From: Desulfosporosinus sp. UBA4726
GTDB lineage: Bacteria > Bacillota > Desulfitobacteriia > Desulfitobacteriales > Desulfitobacteriaceae
Assembly: GCA_002404215.1 (NCBI GenBank)
Contig: DHJG01000180.1
Span: forward strand, 28,564 to 34,668
Reading direction: 5' to 3'
DNA: 6,105 bases
In this document: piece by piece, positions 1-5,430 of the stretch
How positions within the stretch are numbered: position 1 is the first letter of the stretch
Layout of the letters: every line of letters begins with the position of its first letter
Program-made: the position numbers and the translations under genes
Notes under the pieces: generated by a model
Databases searched by the model: none
What the model was told of the DNA's origin: nothing
The model's input: the letters and a program-made list of their open reading frames with translations, nothing else

Positions 1-168
1 GGGCACAACTTACAAGAACACTCCGTGGTTCTTATCCGTGGAGGTCGTGTTAAGGATATTCCTGGCGTACGTTATCACGTAATACGTGGCGCTTTGGATA
101 CAACTGCTGTTCAGAAACGTGCACAAGGGCGCTCTAAATATGGAGCAAAACGTCCGAAAAAGGCATAA
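1..168 (+). CDS. rpsL: 30S ribosomal protein S12, C-terminal part (partial, 5' end outside window)
   Basis: The window opens in frame inside rpsL; the last 55 codons and the TAA stop are present. The fragment begins GHNLQEHSVVLIRGGRVKD and ends SKYGAKRPKKA, the highly conserved C-terminal half of S12. S12 lies at the 30S decoding centre and helps check codon-anticodon pairing. Visible landmarks are the VKD-x-PGVRYH loop (bases about 49-78). By family knowledge its Lys is a site of streptomycin-resistance mutations and its Asp is beta-methylthiolated in some bacteria; both residues are present, so this loop shows no resistance change. The second resistance region near residue 43 is outside the window. 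It is the first visible gene of an rpsL-rpsG-fusA-tuf (str) operon. Identity is certain; only the start is missing. Confidence 0.98.
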   Translation, partial: GHNLQEHSVVLIRGGRVKDIPGVRYHVIRGALDTTAVQKRAQGRSKYGAKRPKKA

Positions 169-169
169 A

Positions 170-199
170 GAGCTAAAAGTCATGCACTGTAGGTAGCTT
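170..199 (+). other. small possible hairpin in the rpsL-rpsG gap
   Basis: In the 58-base spacer, bases 170-175 can pair with 194-199 (AGCTA/TAGCT plus an outer G-U), and a 3-bp inner helix (178-180 with 186-188) is possible. The rpsG Shine-Dalgarno at 212-220 lies just downstream and is left free. No T-run follows, so it is not a terminator. In E. coli the equivalent rpsL-rpsG spacer binds S7 for autoregulation; the element here is shorter and I cannot show homology. A short imperfect stem like this can occur by chance. Confidence 0.25.
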
Positions 200-226
200 A
201 ATGATAAGGACAAAGGAGGTAAATCA

Positions 227-697
227 ATGCCACGTAAAGGATATGTTGCGAAACGCGATGTTCTGCCTGATCCGATTTACAAAAACCAGACTGTAACAAA
301 ATTTATTAATCAAATTATGTTAGATGGTAAAAAAGGAACAGCAGAGGCTATTTGCTATAGCGCATTTAATATGATTCAAGAAAAATCCGGTAAAGACCCG
401 GTTGAAGTTTTTGGCACTGCGCTGAAAAATGTGATGCCGGTATTGGAAGTCAAGGCACGCCGTGTTGGTGGTGCAAATTATCAAGTTCCTATTGAAGTTC
501 GTGCAGAGCGTCGCTCGACACTAGGTCTGCGTTGGCTTGTCGCTATGGCGCGAAAACGTGGCGAGAAAACCATGCAAGAGAAAATTGCTGGAGAATTACT
601 CGATGCCTCTAACAATACAGGCGGTTCTGTCAAGAAGAAAGAAGATATGCATAAAATGGCAGAGGCTAATAAGGCTTTTGCGCATTACAAATGGTAG
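227..697 (+). CDS. rpsG: 30S ribosomal protein S7
   Basis: This 156-residue protein has the usual Firmicutes S7 length. S7 nucleates assembly of the 30S head by binding the 3' major domain of 16S rRNA and lies at the E site and mRNA exit channel. The N-terminus MPRKGYVAKRDVLPDPIY is the family signature. The rRNA/tRNA-contacting beta-hairpin is at about residues 72-96 (VLEVKARRVGGANYQVP, then VRAERR), followed by TLGLRW at 98-103 and the conserved C-terminus MAEANKAFAHYKW. The ATG at 227 follows a near-perfect Shine-Dalgarno, AAAGGAGGT at 212-220, with 6 bases of spacing. It sits 58 bases after rpsL and 39 before fusA in one operon. By family knowledge S7 is the autoregulator of str in E. coli; whether that holds here is not shown. 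No anomalies were seen. Confidence 0.98.
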   Translation: MPRKGYVAKRDVLPDPIYKNQTVTKFINQIMLDGKKGTAEAICYSAFNMIQEKSGKDPVEVFGTALKNVMPVLEVKARRVGGANYQVPIEVRAERRSTLGLRWLVAMARKRGEKTMQEKIAGELLDASNNTGGSVKKKEDMHKMAEANKAFAHYKW

Positions 698-720
698 TTT
701 GATGCATACTGATTTTGACA

Positions 721-739
721 GAAAGGGGGAATCACAGTG
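721..739 (+). promoter_or_regulatory. fusA ribosome-binding site and GTG start
   Basis: The purine run GAAAGGGGGA (721-730) lies 6 bases before GTG at 737-739. It is AAGGAGG-like with G replacing the central A. It decides for the GTG start, because translation from there gives MARAFTLENTRNIGIMAHID, the conserved EF-G N-terminus. The next in-frame ATG (782-784, Met16) would remove conserved residues just before the P-loop. Confidence 0.8.
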
Positions 740-2815
740 GCAAGAGCATTTACACTAGAAAATACACGTAATATCGGAATTATGGCGCACATTGATGCTG
801 GGAAAACAACCGTAACTGAACGTATCCTTTTTTACACTGGACGAGTGCATAAAATTGGTGAAGTTCATGATGGTGCTGCAACAATGGACTGGATGATCCA
901 GGAGCAAGAGCGTGGAATTACCATTACTTCCGCAGCTACAACCTGCGAGTGGAGGCAGAATCGCGTCAACATTATTGACACACCAGGGCACGTGGACTTC
1001 ACGGTAGAAGTTGAACGTTCTCTGCGGGTGCTTGATGGTGCTGTAGCGGTATTCTGTTCTGTTGGCGGAGTTGAACCTCAATCCGAAACCGTTTGGCGTC
1101 AAGCGGATAAGTACAAAGTTCCACGTATCGCTTTTATTAATAAAATGGACCGGATGGGCGCTGATTTCTTCCGCGGCGTTTCAATGATCGCTGACAGGTT
1201 AGGTGCCAACCCTGTTCCAATTCAGTTGCCGATCGGTGCTGAGGATAACTTCAAAGGTATCGTCGATTTGGTGACCATGACGTCTACTGTCTATACGGAT
1301 GATTTAGGCACTACTGAAGTTCACAGCGCGATTCCTGAAGACTTAGCTGAATTAGCTACAGAGTATCGTGAGAAACTCGTTGAAGCTGTCGCTGAGACGA
1401 GTGAAGAGCTGATGATGAAGTATCTCGAAGGCAAAGAAATCACCGAGCAAGAGATTCGTGATGGTATACGTCGCGGAGTGATCGGAAACAAATTTATTCC
1501 AGTTCTCTGCGGTTCTGCATTCAAGAATAAAGGGGTACAACCACTGCTTGACTGCGTCGTTGATTACATGCCTTCGCCTCTAGATGTTCCTCCCATTAAA
1601 GGAGTAAATCCGGATACCGGAGCGGATGACCAAAGGACAGCTTCTGACGCTGAACCATTTTCGGCGTTGGCTTTCAAGATTATGTCTGACCCCTTCGTTG
1701 GTAAATTGGCATTTTTCCGGGTGTATTCGGGTGTGTTGAGTGCTGGTTCTTACGTTTATAACTCAACTAAGGGTAAGAAAGAGCGCATTGGACGCATTCT
1801 TCAAATGCACGCCAATCACCGTGAAGATATTCAAGAAGTTCGTTCAGGAGACATTGCAGCCGCAATTGGACTGAAAGATACAACAACGGGCGACACATTA
1901 TGCGATGAGAAGACCCCTATTATCCTTGAAAGAATGGTGTTCCCTGAGCCGGTTATCCATGTGGCAATCGAGCCCAAAACTAAAGTCGATCAGGAAAAAA
2001 TGGGTGGAGCACTATCTCGTCTTGCAGAAGAAGATCCTACTTTCAAAATGCACACCGATACTGAGACAGGACAGACGATTATTGGGGGGATGGGTGAACT
2101 CCATCTTGAGATTATCGTTGACCGTTTGCAGCGGGAGTTCAAAGTACAATGCGACGTAGGACGTCCACAGGTTGCTTACAAAGAAACCATTCGGAAGACT
2201 GTTAAATCCGAAGGGAAGTTTGTTCGCCAATCCGGTGGTCGAGGACAATACGGACACTGCTGGATCGAACTTATGCCACTTGAACCAGGAAGCGGTTTTG
2301 AGTTCGTCAACAAAGTGGTCGGTGGCGTCATTCCTAGGGAATATATTAACCCAATTGGAGCAGGTATCCAAGAAGCCTTGCAAAATGGTATCCTGGCTGG
2401 ATATCCTGTCCTTGACTTGCGTGCTACCGTTTATGACGGTTCTTACCACGACGTCGACTCTTCAGAAATGGCTTTTAAGATTGCTGGATCGATGGCTTTC
2501 AAAGCTGGTGCCCTCAAGGCGGATCCTGCAATCATCGAGCCGGTCATGAAAGTTGAAGTAACTGTTCCTGAGGAATACATGGGGGATGTCATAGGGGACA
2601 TCAGTTCACGTCGTGGACGCATAGAAGGAATGGAAGCGCGTGGTAATGCACAAATTGTGCGTGGATTTGTTCCACTTTCCGAAATGTTTGGCTATTCTAC
2701 TGATCTACGATCTGCCACACAAGGACGTGGGACCTATACTATGCAGTTTGACCACTATGAAGAAGTGCCTAAAGGCATTGCTGAAGGCATCATTTCTAAG
2801 CGGCAAGGTGCTTAA
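737..2815 (+). CDS. fusA: elongation factor G (EF-G, translocation GTPase)
   Basis: This 692-residue protein matches the common Firmicutes EF-G length. EF-G hydrolyses GTP on the ribosome to drive tRNA-mRNA translocation and, with ribosome recycling factor, splits post-termination ribosomes. GTPase motifs are all intact: P-loop AHIDAGKT (17-24), switch I RGITI (59-63), switch II DTPGH (81-85; His85 is the catalytic-type His), NKMD (135-138), and the G5-type CGSAFKNKG after residue 255. Domain II follows from about residue 290, domain III contains GGMGELHLE, and domain IV carries the glycine-rich GRGQYGHCW and GGVIPREYINPIGAGI segments. The C-terminal domain V ends in GTYTMQFDHYEEVP. It starts at GTG and is cotranscribed with rpsG (39-base gap) and tuf (31-base gap). 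The intact GTPase centre and the classic str-operon position favour translocating EF-G over a paralogue such as TetM/RPP or EF-G2. Confidence 0.98.
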   Translation: MARAFTLENTRNIGIMAHIDAGKTTVTERILFYTGRVHKIGEVHDGAATMDWMIQEQERGITITSAATTCEWRQNRVNIIDTPGHVDFTVEVERSLRVLDGAVAVFCSVGGVEPQSETVWRQADKYKVPRIAFINKMDRMGADFFRGVSMIADRLGANPVPIQLPIGAEDNFKGIVDLVTMTSTVYTDDLGTTEVHSAIPEDLAELATEYREKLVEAVAETSEELMMKYLEGKEITEQEIRDGIRRGVIGNKFIPVLCGSAFKNKGVQPLLDCVVDYMPSPLDVPPIKGVNPDTGADDQRTASDAEPFSALAFKIMSDPFVGKLAFFRVYSGVLSAGSYVYNSTKGKKERIGRILQMHANHREDIQEVRSGDIAAAIGLKDTTTGDTLCDEKTPIILERMVFPEPVIHVAIEPKTKVDQEKMGGALSRLAEEDPTFKMHTDTETGQTIIGGMGELHLEIIVDRLQREFKVQCDVGRPQVAYKETIRKTVKSEGKFVRQSGGRGQYGHCWIELMPLEPGSGFEFVNKVVGGVIPREYINPIGAGIQEALQNGILAGYPVLDLRATVYDGSYHDVDSSEMAFKIAGSMAFKAGALKADPAIIEPVMKVEVTVPEEYMGDVIGDISSRRGRIEGMEARGNAQIVRGFVPLSEMFGYSTDLRSATQGRGTYTMQFDHYEEVPKGIAEGIISKRQGA

Positions 2816-2846
2816 TCTTAAGTAGATATTAAGGAGTGAAAAGAAA

Positions 2847-4049
2847 ATGGGAAAAGCTAAATATGAACGTACTAAACCACATGTTAACGTTGGAACCATT
2901 GGTCACGTCGACCACGGTAAGACCACCACGACAGCGGCAATCACCACTGTTCTTTCTAAAGTCGGTGGCGCAGTAGCCACAGCATTTGATCAAATTGACA
3001 AAGCTCCTGAAGAGCGCGAGCGCGGAATTACAATCTCCACTGCTCATGTAGAGTATGAGACTGAAAATCGTCACTATGCTCACGTGGACTGCCCAGGCCA
3101 CGCGGACTATGTTAAAAACATGATCACTGGCGCAGCTCAAATGGATGGTGCAATTCTCTGCGTGTCTGCAGCTGATGGCCCAATGCCACAAACCCGTGAA
3201 CACATCCTCTTGGCTCGCCAAGTAGGTGTTCCTAGTATTGTTGTTTGGCTTAACAAAAGAGACATGGTTGACGATGAGGAGCTCATAGAGCTAGTCGAAA
3301 TGGAAATTCGTGAACTCTTAACAATGTACGAGTTTGATGGCGACAACGTTCCTATCATTCCAGGTTCAGGTCTCAAAGCATTACAATGCGGTTGCGGAAA
3401 ACGCGAGTGCGAATGGTGTGGAGATATCTGGAAGCTGATGGATGCGGTAGATTCCTACATTCCAACTCCTGAGCGCGACACAGATAAACCTTTCCTGATG
3501 CCTATTGAGGATGTCTTCACGATTACTGGTCGCGGTACCGTTGCCACGGGTCGTGTCGATCGCGGAAGGGTTAAAGTCGGAGATGAAGTGGAAATTGTTG
3601 GCTTGACAGATACTTCTCGTAAGACTATTGTTACAGGGGTTGAAATGTTCCGTAAACTTCTTGATTCAGCACAAGCTGGAGATAATATCGGTGCACTTCT
3701 ACGTGGTGTTGAGCGTAAAGACATCGAACGTGGACAAGTTTTAGCTAAGGCTGGATCCATTAAACCTCACACAAAGTTTTCAGGTGAAGTTTATATCTTG
3801 AATAAAGAAGAAGGCGGACGTCATACACCGTTCTTCCACAACTATCGTCCTCAATTCTACTTCCGTACAACGGATGTAACTGGTGTTATCACTCTTCCAG
3901 AGGGTACTGAAATGGTTATGCCGGGAGACCGCGTGACGATTGATGTTGAACTCATCACCCCAATCGCTATGGAAGAAGGACTTCGTTTTGCTATCCGTGA
4001 GGGTGGCCGCACAGTTGGTTCAGGTATTGTTGCTAAAATTAATGCCTAA
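2847..4049 (+). CDS. tuf: elongation factor Tu (EF-Tu) with a four-cysteine insertion
   Basis: EF-Tu carries aminoacyl-tRNA to the ribosomal A site as a GTP-bound ternary complex. The protein is 400 residues (about 393-396 is usual). Motifs: GHVDHGKT (19-26), switch I RGITI (59-63), DCPGH (81-85; His85 catalytic), NKRD (136-139; the common form is NKCD), and SGL at 174-176 where SAL is usual. Domain II starts near residue 210 (KPFLMPIEDVF then TGRGTVATGRV), and domain III contains GGRHTPFF and RPQFYFRTTDVTG. Right after G5, residues 181-191 read CGCGKRECEWC, four cysteines in a C-x-C-x4-C-x2-C pattern that replaces a shorter acidic stretch; this accounts for the extra length and could bind a metal. 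From memory, similar insertions occur in Peptococcaceae-type Clostridia. The Shine-Dalgarno AAGGAG (2831-2836) is 10 bases before ATG. It is last in the str block, followed by a strong hairpin. Confidence 0.98.
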   Translation: MGKAKYERTKPHVNVGTIGHVDHGKTTTTAAITTVLSKVGGAVATAFDQIDKAPEERERGITISTAHVEYETENRHYAHVDCPGHADYVKNMITGAAQMDGAILCVSAADGPMPQTREHILLARQVGVPSIVVWLNKRDMVDDEELIELVEMEIRELLTMYEFDGDNVPIIPGSGLKALQCGCGKRECEWCGDIWKLMDAVDSYIPTPERDTDKPFLMPIEDVFTITGRGTVATGRVDRGRVKVGDEVEIVGLTDTSRKTIVTGVEMFRKLLDSAQAGDNIGALLRGVERKDIERGQVLAKAGSIKPHTKFSGEVYILNKEEGGRHTPFFHNYRPQFYFRTTDVTGVITLPEGTEMVMPGDRVTIDVELITPIAMEEGLRFAIREGGRTVGSGIVAKINA

Positions 4050-4065
4050 TCGTGAACCTAATGGA

Positions 4066-4099
4066 CTAGTAGAGAGGAAGATTTCTTCCTCTCTACTAG
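4066..4099 (+). terminator. perfect 15-bp hairpin after tuf (terminator-like, no U-run)
   Basis: CTAGTAGAGAGGAAG (4066-4080) is the exact reverse complement of 4085-4099, with loop ATTT, starting 17 bases after the tuf stop codon. The position and strength suggest an intrinsic terminator or a 3'-end stabilising or processing stem at the str-S10 border. However, the bases that follow (CACGAGTCAGG) contain no T-run, and neither flank gives one on the minus strand. It may therefore be a weak terminator, a pause site, or the first helix of the structured rpsJ leader. The inverted repeat itself is certain; its function is inferred. Confidence 0.55.
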
Positions 4100-4260
4100 C
4101 ACGAGTCAGGTAAAGTAGCACTGGGTCATTGAGTACACAGTACTCATTCGCTTGCTACCAGCTGACTTCGGATTTCTGACTTGGCGTAGAAGGTTGCTGG
4201 GCAGGTGACTCCGCTTGTACCAGGGAATTTTTACGCTCGAAGCCCGTGCAACGGGAAATA
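4100..4260 (+). promoter_or_regulatory. candidate structured leader RNA upstream of rpsJ (S10 operon)
   Basis: The gap before rpsJ folds by eye into three consecutive domains. Domain A: 4103-4109 with 4162-4168, 4115-4120 with 4153-4158, and a perfect 7-bp hairpin TGAGTAC/GTACTCA (4130-4136 with 4140-4146). Domain B: a long interrupted stem with 4183-4192 pairing 4228-4237 (ten pairs, three G-U), CTGG 4197-4200 with CCAG 4220-4223, and 4202-4207 with 4212-4217 around an ACTC loop. Domain C: CCCGT/ACGGG (4243-4247 with 4251-4255), six bases before the rpsJ Shine-Dalgarno. This is far more pairing than a typical spacer shows. By position it could be a ribosomal-protein autoregulatory leader: L4 regulates S10 operons in gamma-proteobacteria, and rplD lies downstream here. 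No T-box, riboswitch signature or open reading frame with a ribosome-binding site was recognised, and I saw no convincing promoter inside it. The ligand is unknown. Confidence 0.5.
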
Positions 4261-4261
4261 T

Positions 4262-4284
4262 GAGGAGGTAGTTATTAACTTATG
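4262..4284 (+). promoter_or_regulatory. rpsJ ribosome-binding site with long spacing
   Basis: GAGGAGGT (4262-4269) is a strong Shine-Dalgarno but stands 12 bases before ATG (4282-4284), longer than the 6-10 bases seen for its neighbours. No nearer in-frame start fits the S10 N-terminus, so the ATG is kept. The hairpin at 4243-4255 ends just upstream, which would suit control of ribosome access. Confidence 0.75.
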
Positions 4285-4587
4285 AGCCAAAAAATCAGGA
4301 TTCGCCTTAAGGCCTTTGATCACAAAACACTTGACCAATCTGCAGAGAAAATTGTAGAAACTGCAAAACGAACAGGTGCCCAGGTCAGTGGACCGATTCC
4401 CCTACCAACAGAGAAAAGCATCTATACAATCTTACGCTCTCCTCATGTAAATAAGGATTCTCGCGAACAGTTTGAGATGCGCACTCATAAACGTTTGATT
4501 GATATTCTAGAGCCTACGCCAAAAACTGTGGATGCACTTATGCGTTTAGATTTACCCGCAGGTGTAGATATAGAAATTAAGCTATAA
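4282..4587 (+). CDS. rpsJ: 30S ribosomal protein S10 / transcription antitermination factor NusE
   Basis: This 101-residue protein has normal S10 length. S10 sits in the 30S head and, as NusE, pairs with NusB on boxA RNA and with NusG to couple transcription with translation or to allow antitermination. The start MSQKIRIRLKAFDHK is canonical; the S10 signature TGAQVSGPIPLPT lies at residues 31-43. The extended rRNA-binding loop runs through about 43-65 (YTILRSPHVNKDSREQFE), and THKRLIDI follows at 68-75. The end, LPAGVDIEIKL, is typical. It opens the S10 block but is isolated on both sides: 232 bases from tuf and 190 bases from rplC. It may therefore be transcribed partly independently of the genes after it. 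No sequence anomalies were seen. Confidence 0.98.
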   Translation: MSQKIRIRLKAFDHKTLDQSAEKIVETAKRTGAQVSGPIPLPTEKSIYTILRSPHVNKDSREQFEMRTHKRLIDILEPTPKTVDALMRLDLPAGVDIEIKL

Positions 4588-4613
4588 TTAGCATATTTTG
4601 CTGTGTTTTGGAG

Positions 4614-4642
4614 TAGCCAAATATTTTATTCTGTGATATACT
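4614..4642 (+). promoter_or_regulatory. candidate sigma-A type promoter (extended -10) before rplC
   Basis: The -10 box TATACT (4637-4642) matches TATAAT at 5 of 6 positions and is preceded by TG one base upstream (TGATATACT), an extended -10. With the ideal 17-base spacer, TAGCCA (4614-4619) matches the TTGACA -35 at 4 of 6. The spacer is A+T-rich, and the site lies in non-coding DNA 27 bases after the rpsJ stop. Predicted transcription start is about 4648-4650, giving a leader of about 130 bases on rplC. It would let rplC-rplD-rplW be transcribed apart from rpsJ. The assignment rests on motif matching only. Confidence 0.55.
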
Positions 4643-4648
4643 GTCGTT

Positions 4649-4777
4649 ATGTTTGGTGCGAGAAACGCCCGGTAGCGTGGAGTAGTTGCCGAGGGAATCG
4701 CGACAAAATAAATAAAACGACGCTCTCGTGCTCTGGAATGGTCTGGCGCACTTCAAAGCGTTTAGGAGGTGGCATTC
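4649..4777 (+). promoter_or_regulatory. candidate structured 5' leader of rplC-rplD-rplW
   Basis: This lies between the predicted start site and the rplC GTG. Local hairpins: ACGC/GCGT (4665-4668 with 4675-4678); a bulged stem 4685-4692 with 4698-4704 around a GGGAA loop; and 4728-4736 with 4743-4751 (GTGC/GCAC outer helix plus an inner helix with two G-U). Alternative long-range pairs compete with these: 4655-4662 with 4725-4732, AGCGT 4674-4678 with ACGCT 4720-4724, and AAACGC 4663-4668 with GCGTTT 4758-4763. The last reaches the base just before the rplC Shine-Dalgarno. Mutually exclusive pairings are what an attenuator or ribosomal-protein-controlled leader would need, but this is inference from hand folding. 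No T-run follows any stem, so translational rather than terminator-type control is the likelier model. No leader peptide was supported. Confidence 0.35.
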
Positions 4778-4780
4778 GTG
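4764..4780 (+). promoter_or_regulatory. rplC ribosome-binding site deciding the GTG start
   Basis: AGGAGGT (4764-4770) lies 7 bases before GTG at 4778-4780. An in-frame GTG at 4769 would overlap this Shine-Dalgarno itself and adds only MAF before the second GTG, so the 4778 start is chosen. It yields MSKGILGKKIGMTQVF, the family N-terminus. Confidence 0.9.
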
Positions 4781-5407
4781 TCAAAAGGAATTTTAGGTAA
4801 AAAAATTGGTATGACTCAGGTTTTCACAGCTGAAGGACGTGTAGTTCCGGTCACAGTGATCGAAGCAGGTCCTTGCCCAGTAGTACAGAAGAAAACTATT
4901 GCGACCGATGGCTACAACGCTATTCAAATCGGATTCTCAGTTCTTCGCGAAAGCTTAAGTAATAAGCCGCGTAAAGGACACTTCCAAAAGGCTTCATTAA
5001 AGCCAATGCGGTATGTTCGAGAGTTTCGAATTGATGATGTTGAGAGTTTTGAAATCGGCCAAGAAGTAAAAGTGGATTTATTCACTGTTGGTGACAAAAT
5101 CGATGTTGTCGGCACTTCTAAGGGAAAAGGCTTCGCTGGAATGATCAAACGTCATAATGCTAGTCGTGGACCGATGGCGCATGGATCGAAATATCATCGT
5201 CGTACAGGTTCCCTTGGCGCGAAGGGCCCGGCTCGAGTATTTAAAGGTCGTAAACTGCCAGGACGTATGGGTGGCGAACGTGTTACTGTACAAAACCTGG
5301 AAGTTGTACGCGTTGATGTAGATAAAAACTTAATTTTGATCAAAGGTGCTGTCCCTGGAGCTAATAAATCAATGATCATTCTGAAGCCTTCTGTCAAGGC
5401 GAAGTAA
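4778..5407 (+). CDS. rplC: 50S ribosomal protein L3
   Basis: The 209-residue product has the usual bacterial L3 length. L3 binds the 3' end region of 23S rRNA, is among the first proteins in 50S assembly, and reaches the peptidyl-transferase centre with a long loop. The N-terminus MSKGILGKKIGMTQVF starts the beta-barrel, and PVTVIEAGPCPVVQ follows at 24-37. The central extension spans about 116-165: KGKGFAGMIKRHNASRGP, then HGSKYHRRTGSLGA and GRKLPGRMGGERVTVQNLE. The C-terminus contains LILIKGAVPGANKS. HRRTGS has Thr where I recall Pro as usual, a minor substitution in the loop. It begins with GTG, stands 190 bases after rpsJ behind a candidate promoter and leader, and is 23 bases from rplD, so it is probably cotranscribed with rplD and rplW. 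Confidence 0.98.
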   Translation: MSKGILGKKIGMTQVFTAEGRVVPVTVIEAGPCPVVQKKTIATDGYNAIQIGFSVLRESLSNKPRKGHFQKASLKPMRYVREFRIDDVESFEIGQEVKVDLFTVGDKIDVVGTSKGKGFAGMIKRHNASRGPMAHGSKYHRRTGSLGAKGPARVFKGRKLPGRMGGERVTVQNLEVVRVDVDKNLILIKGAVPGANKSMIILKPSVKAK

Positions 5408-5430
5408 CACTGAGAAAGGAGGAATAAGCA

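Noticed and set aside
2012..2449. 145-codon minus-strand open frame inside fusA
   Set aside because: Antisense shadow of a strongly conserved gene; no family resemblance and no credible start context. The same applies to the other minus-strand frames across the window.
2172..2549. 125-codon + strand frame in another phase inside fusA
   Set aside because: Out-of-frame shadow of the intact EF-G coding sequence with low-information composition.
4129..4157. TTGAGT ... TTGCTA as a promoter for rpsJ
   Set aside because: The -10 is a poor match, and both boxes are largely taken up by the paired arms of domain A of the leader; no other convincing -35/-10 pair was seen in 4100-4281.
4100..4281. T-box or known metabolite riboswitch
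   Set aside because: No T-box conserved segment, no terminator/antiterminator pair with a U-run, and a ribosomal-protein gene downstream; nothing matching a riboswitch core that I recognise.
4769..4777. Upstream GTG (4769) as the rplC start
   Set aside because: It overlaps the AGGAGGT Shine-Dalgarno and would have no ribosome-binding site of its own; the GTG at 4778 gives the conserved L3 N-terminus at a 7-base spacing.
4603..4800. 65-codon + strand open frame from a GTG across the rpsJ-rplC gap
   Set aside because: No Shine-Dalgarno before the GTG, no recognisable protein pattern, it runs through the candidate promoter and overlaps rplC; best explained as chance in a leader region.
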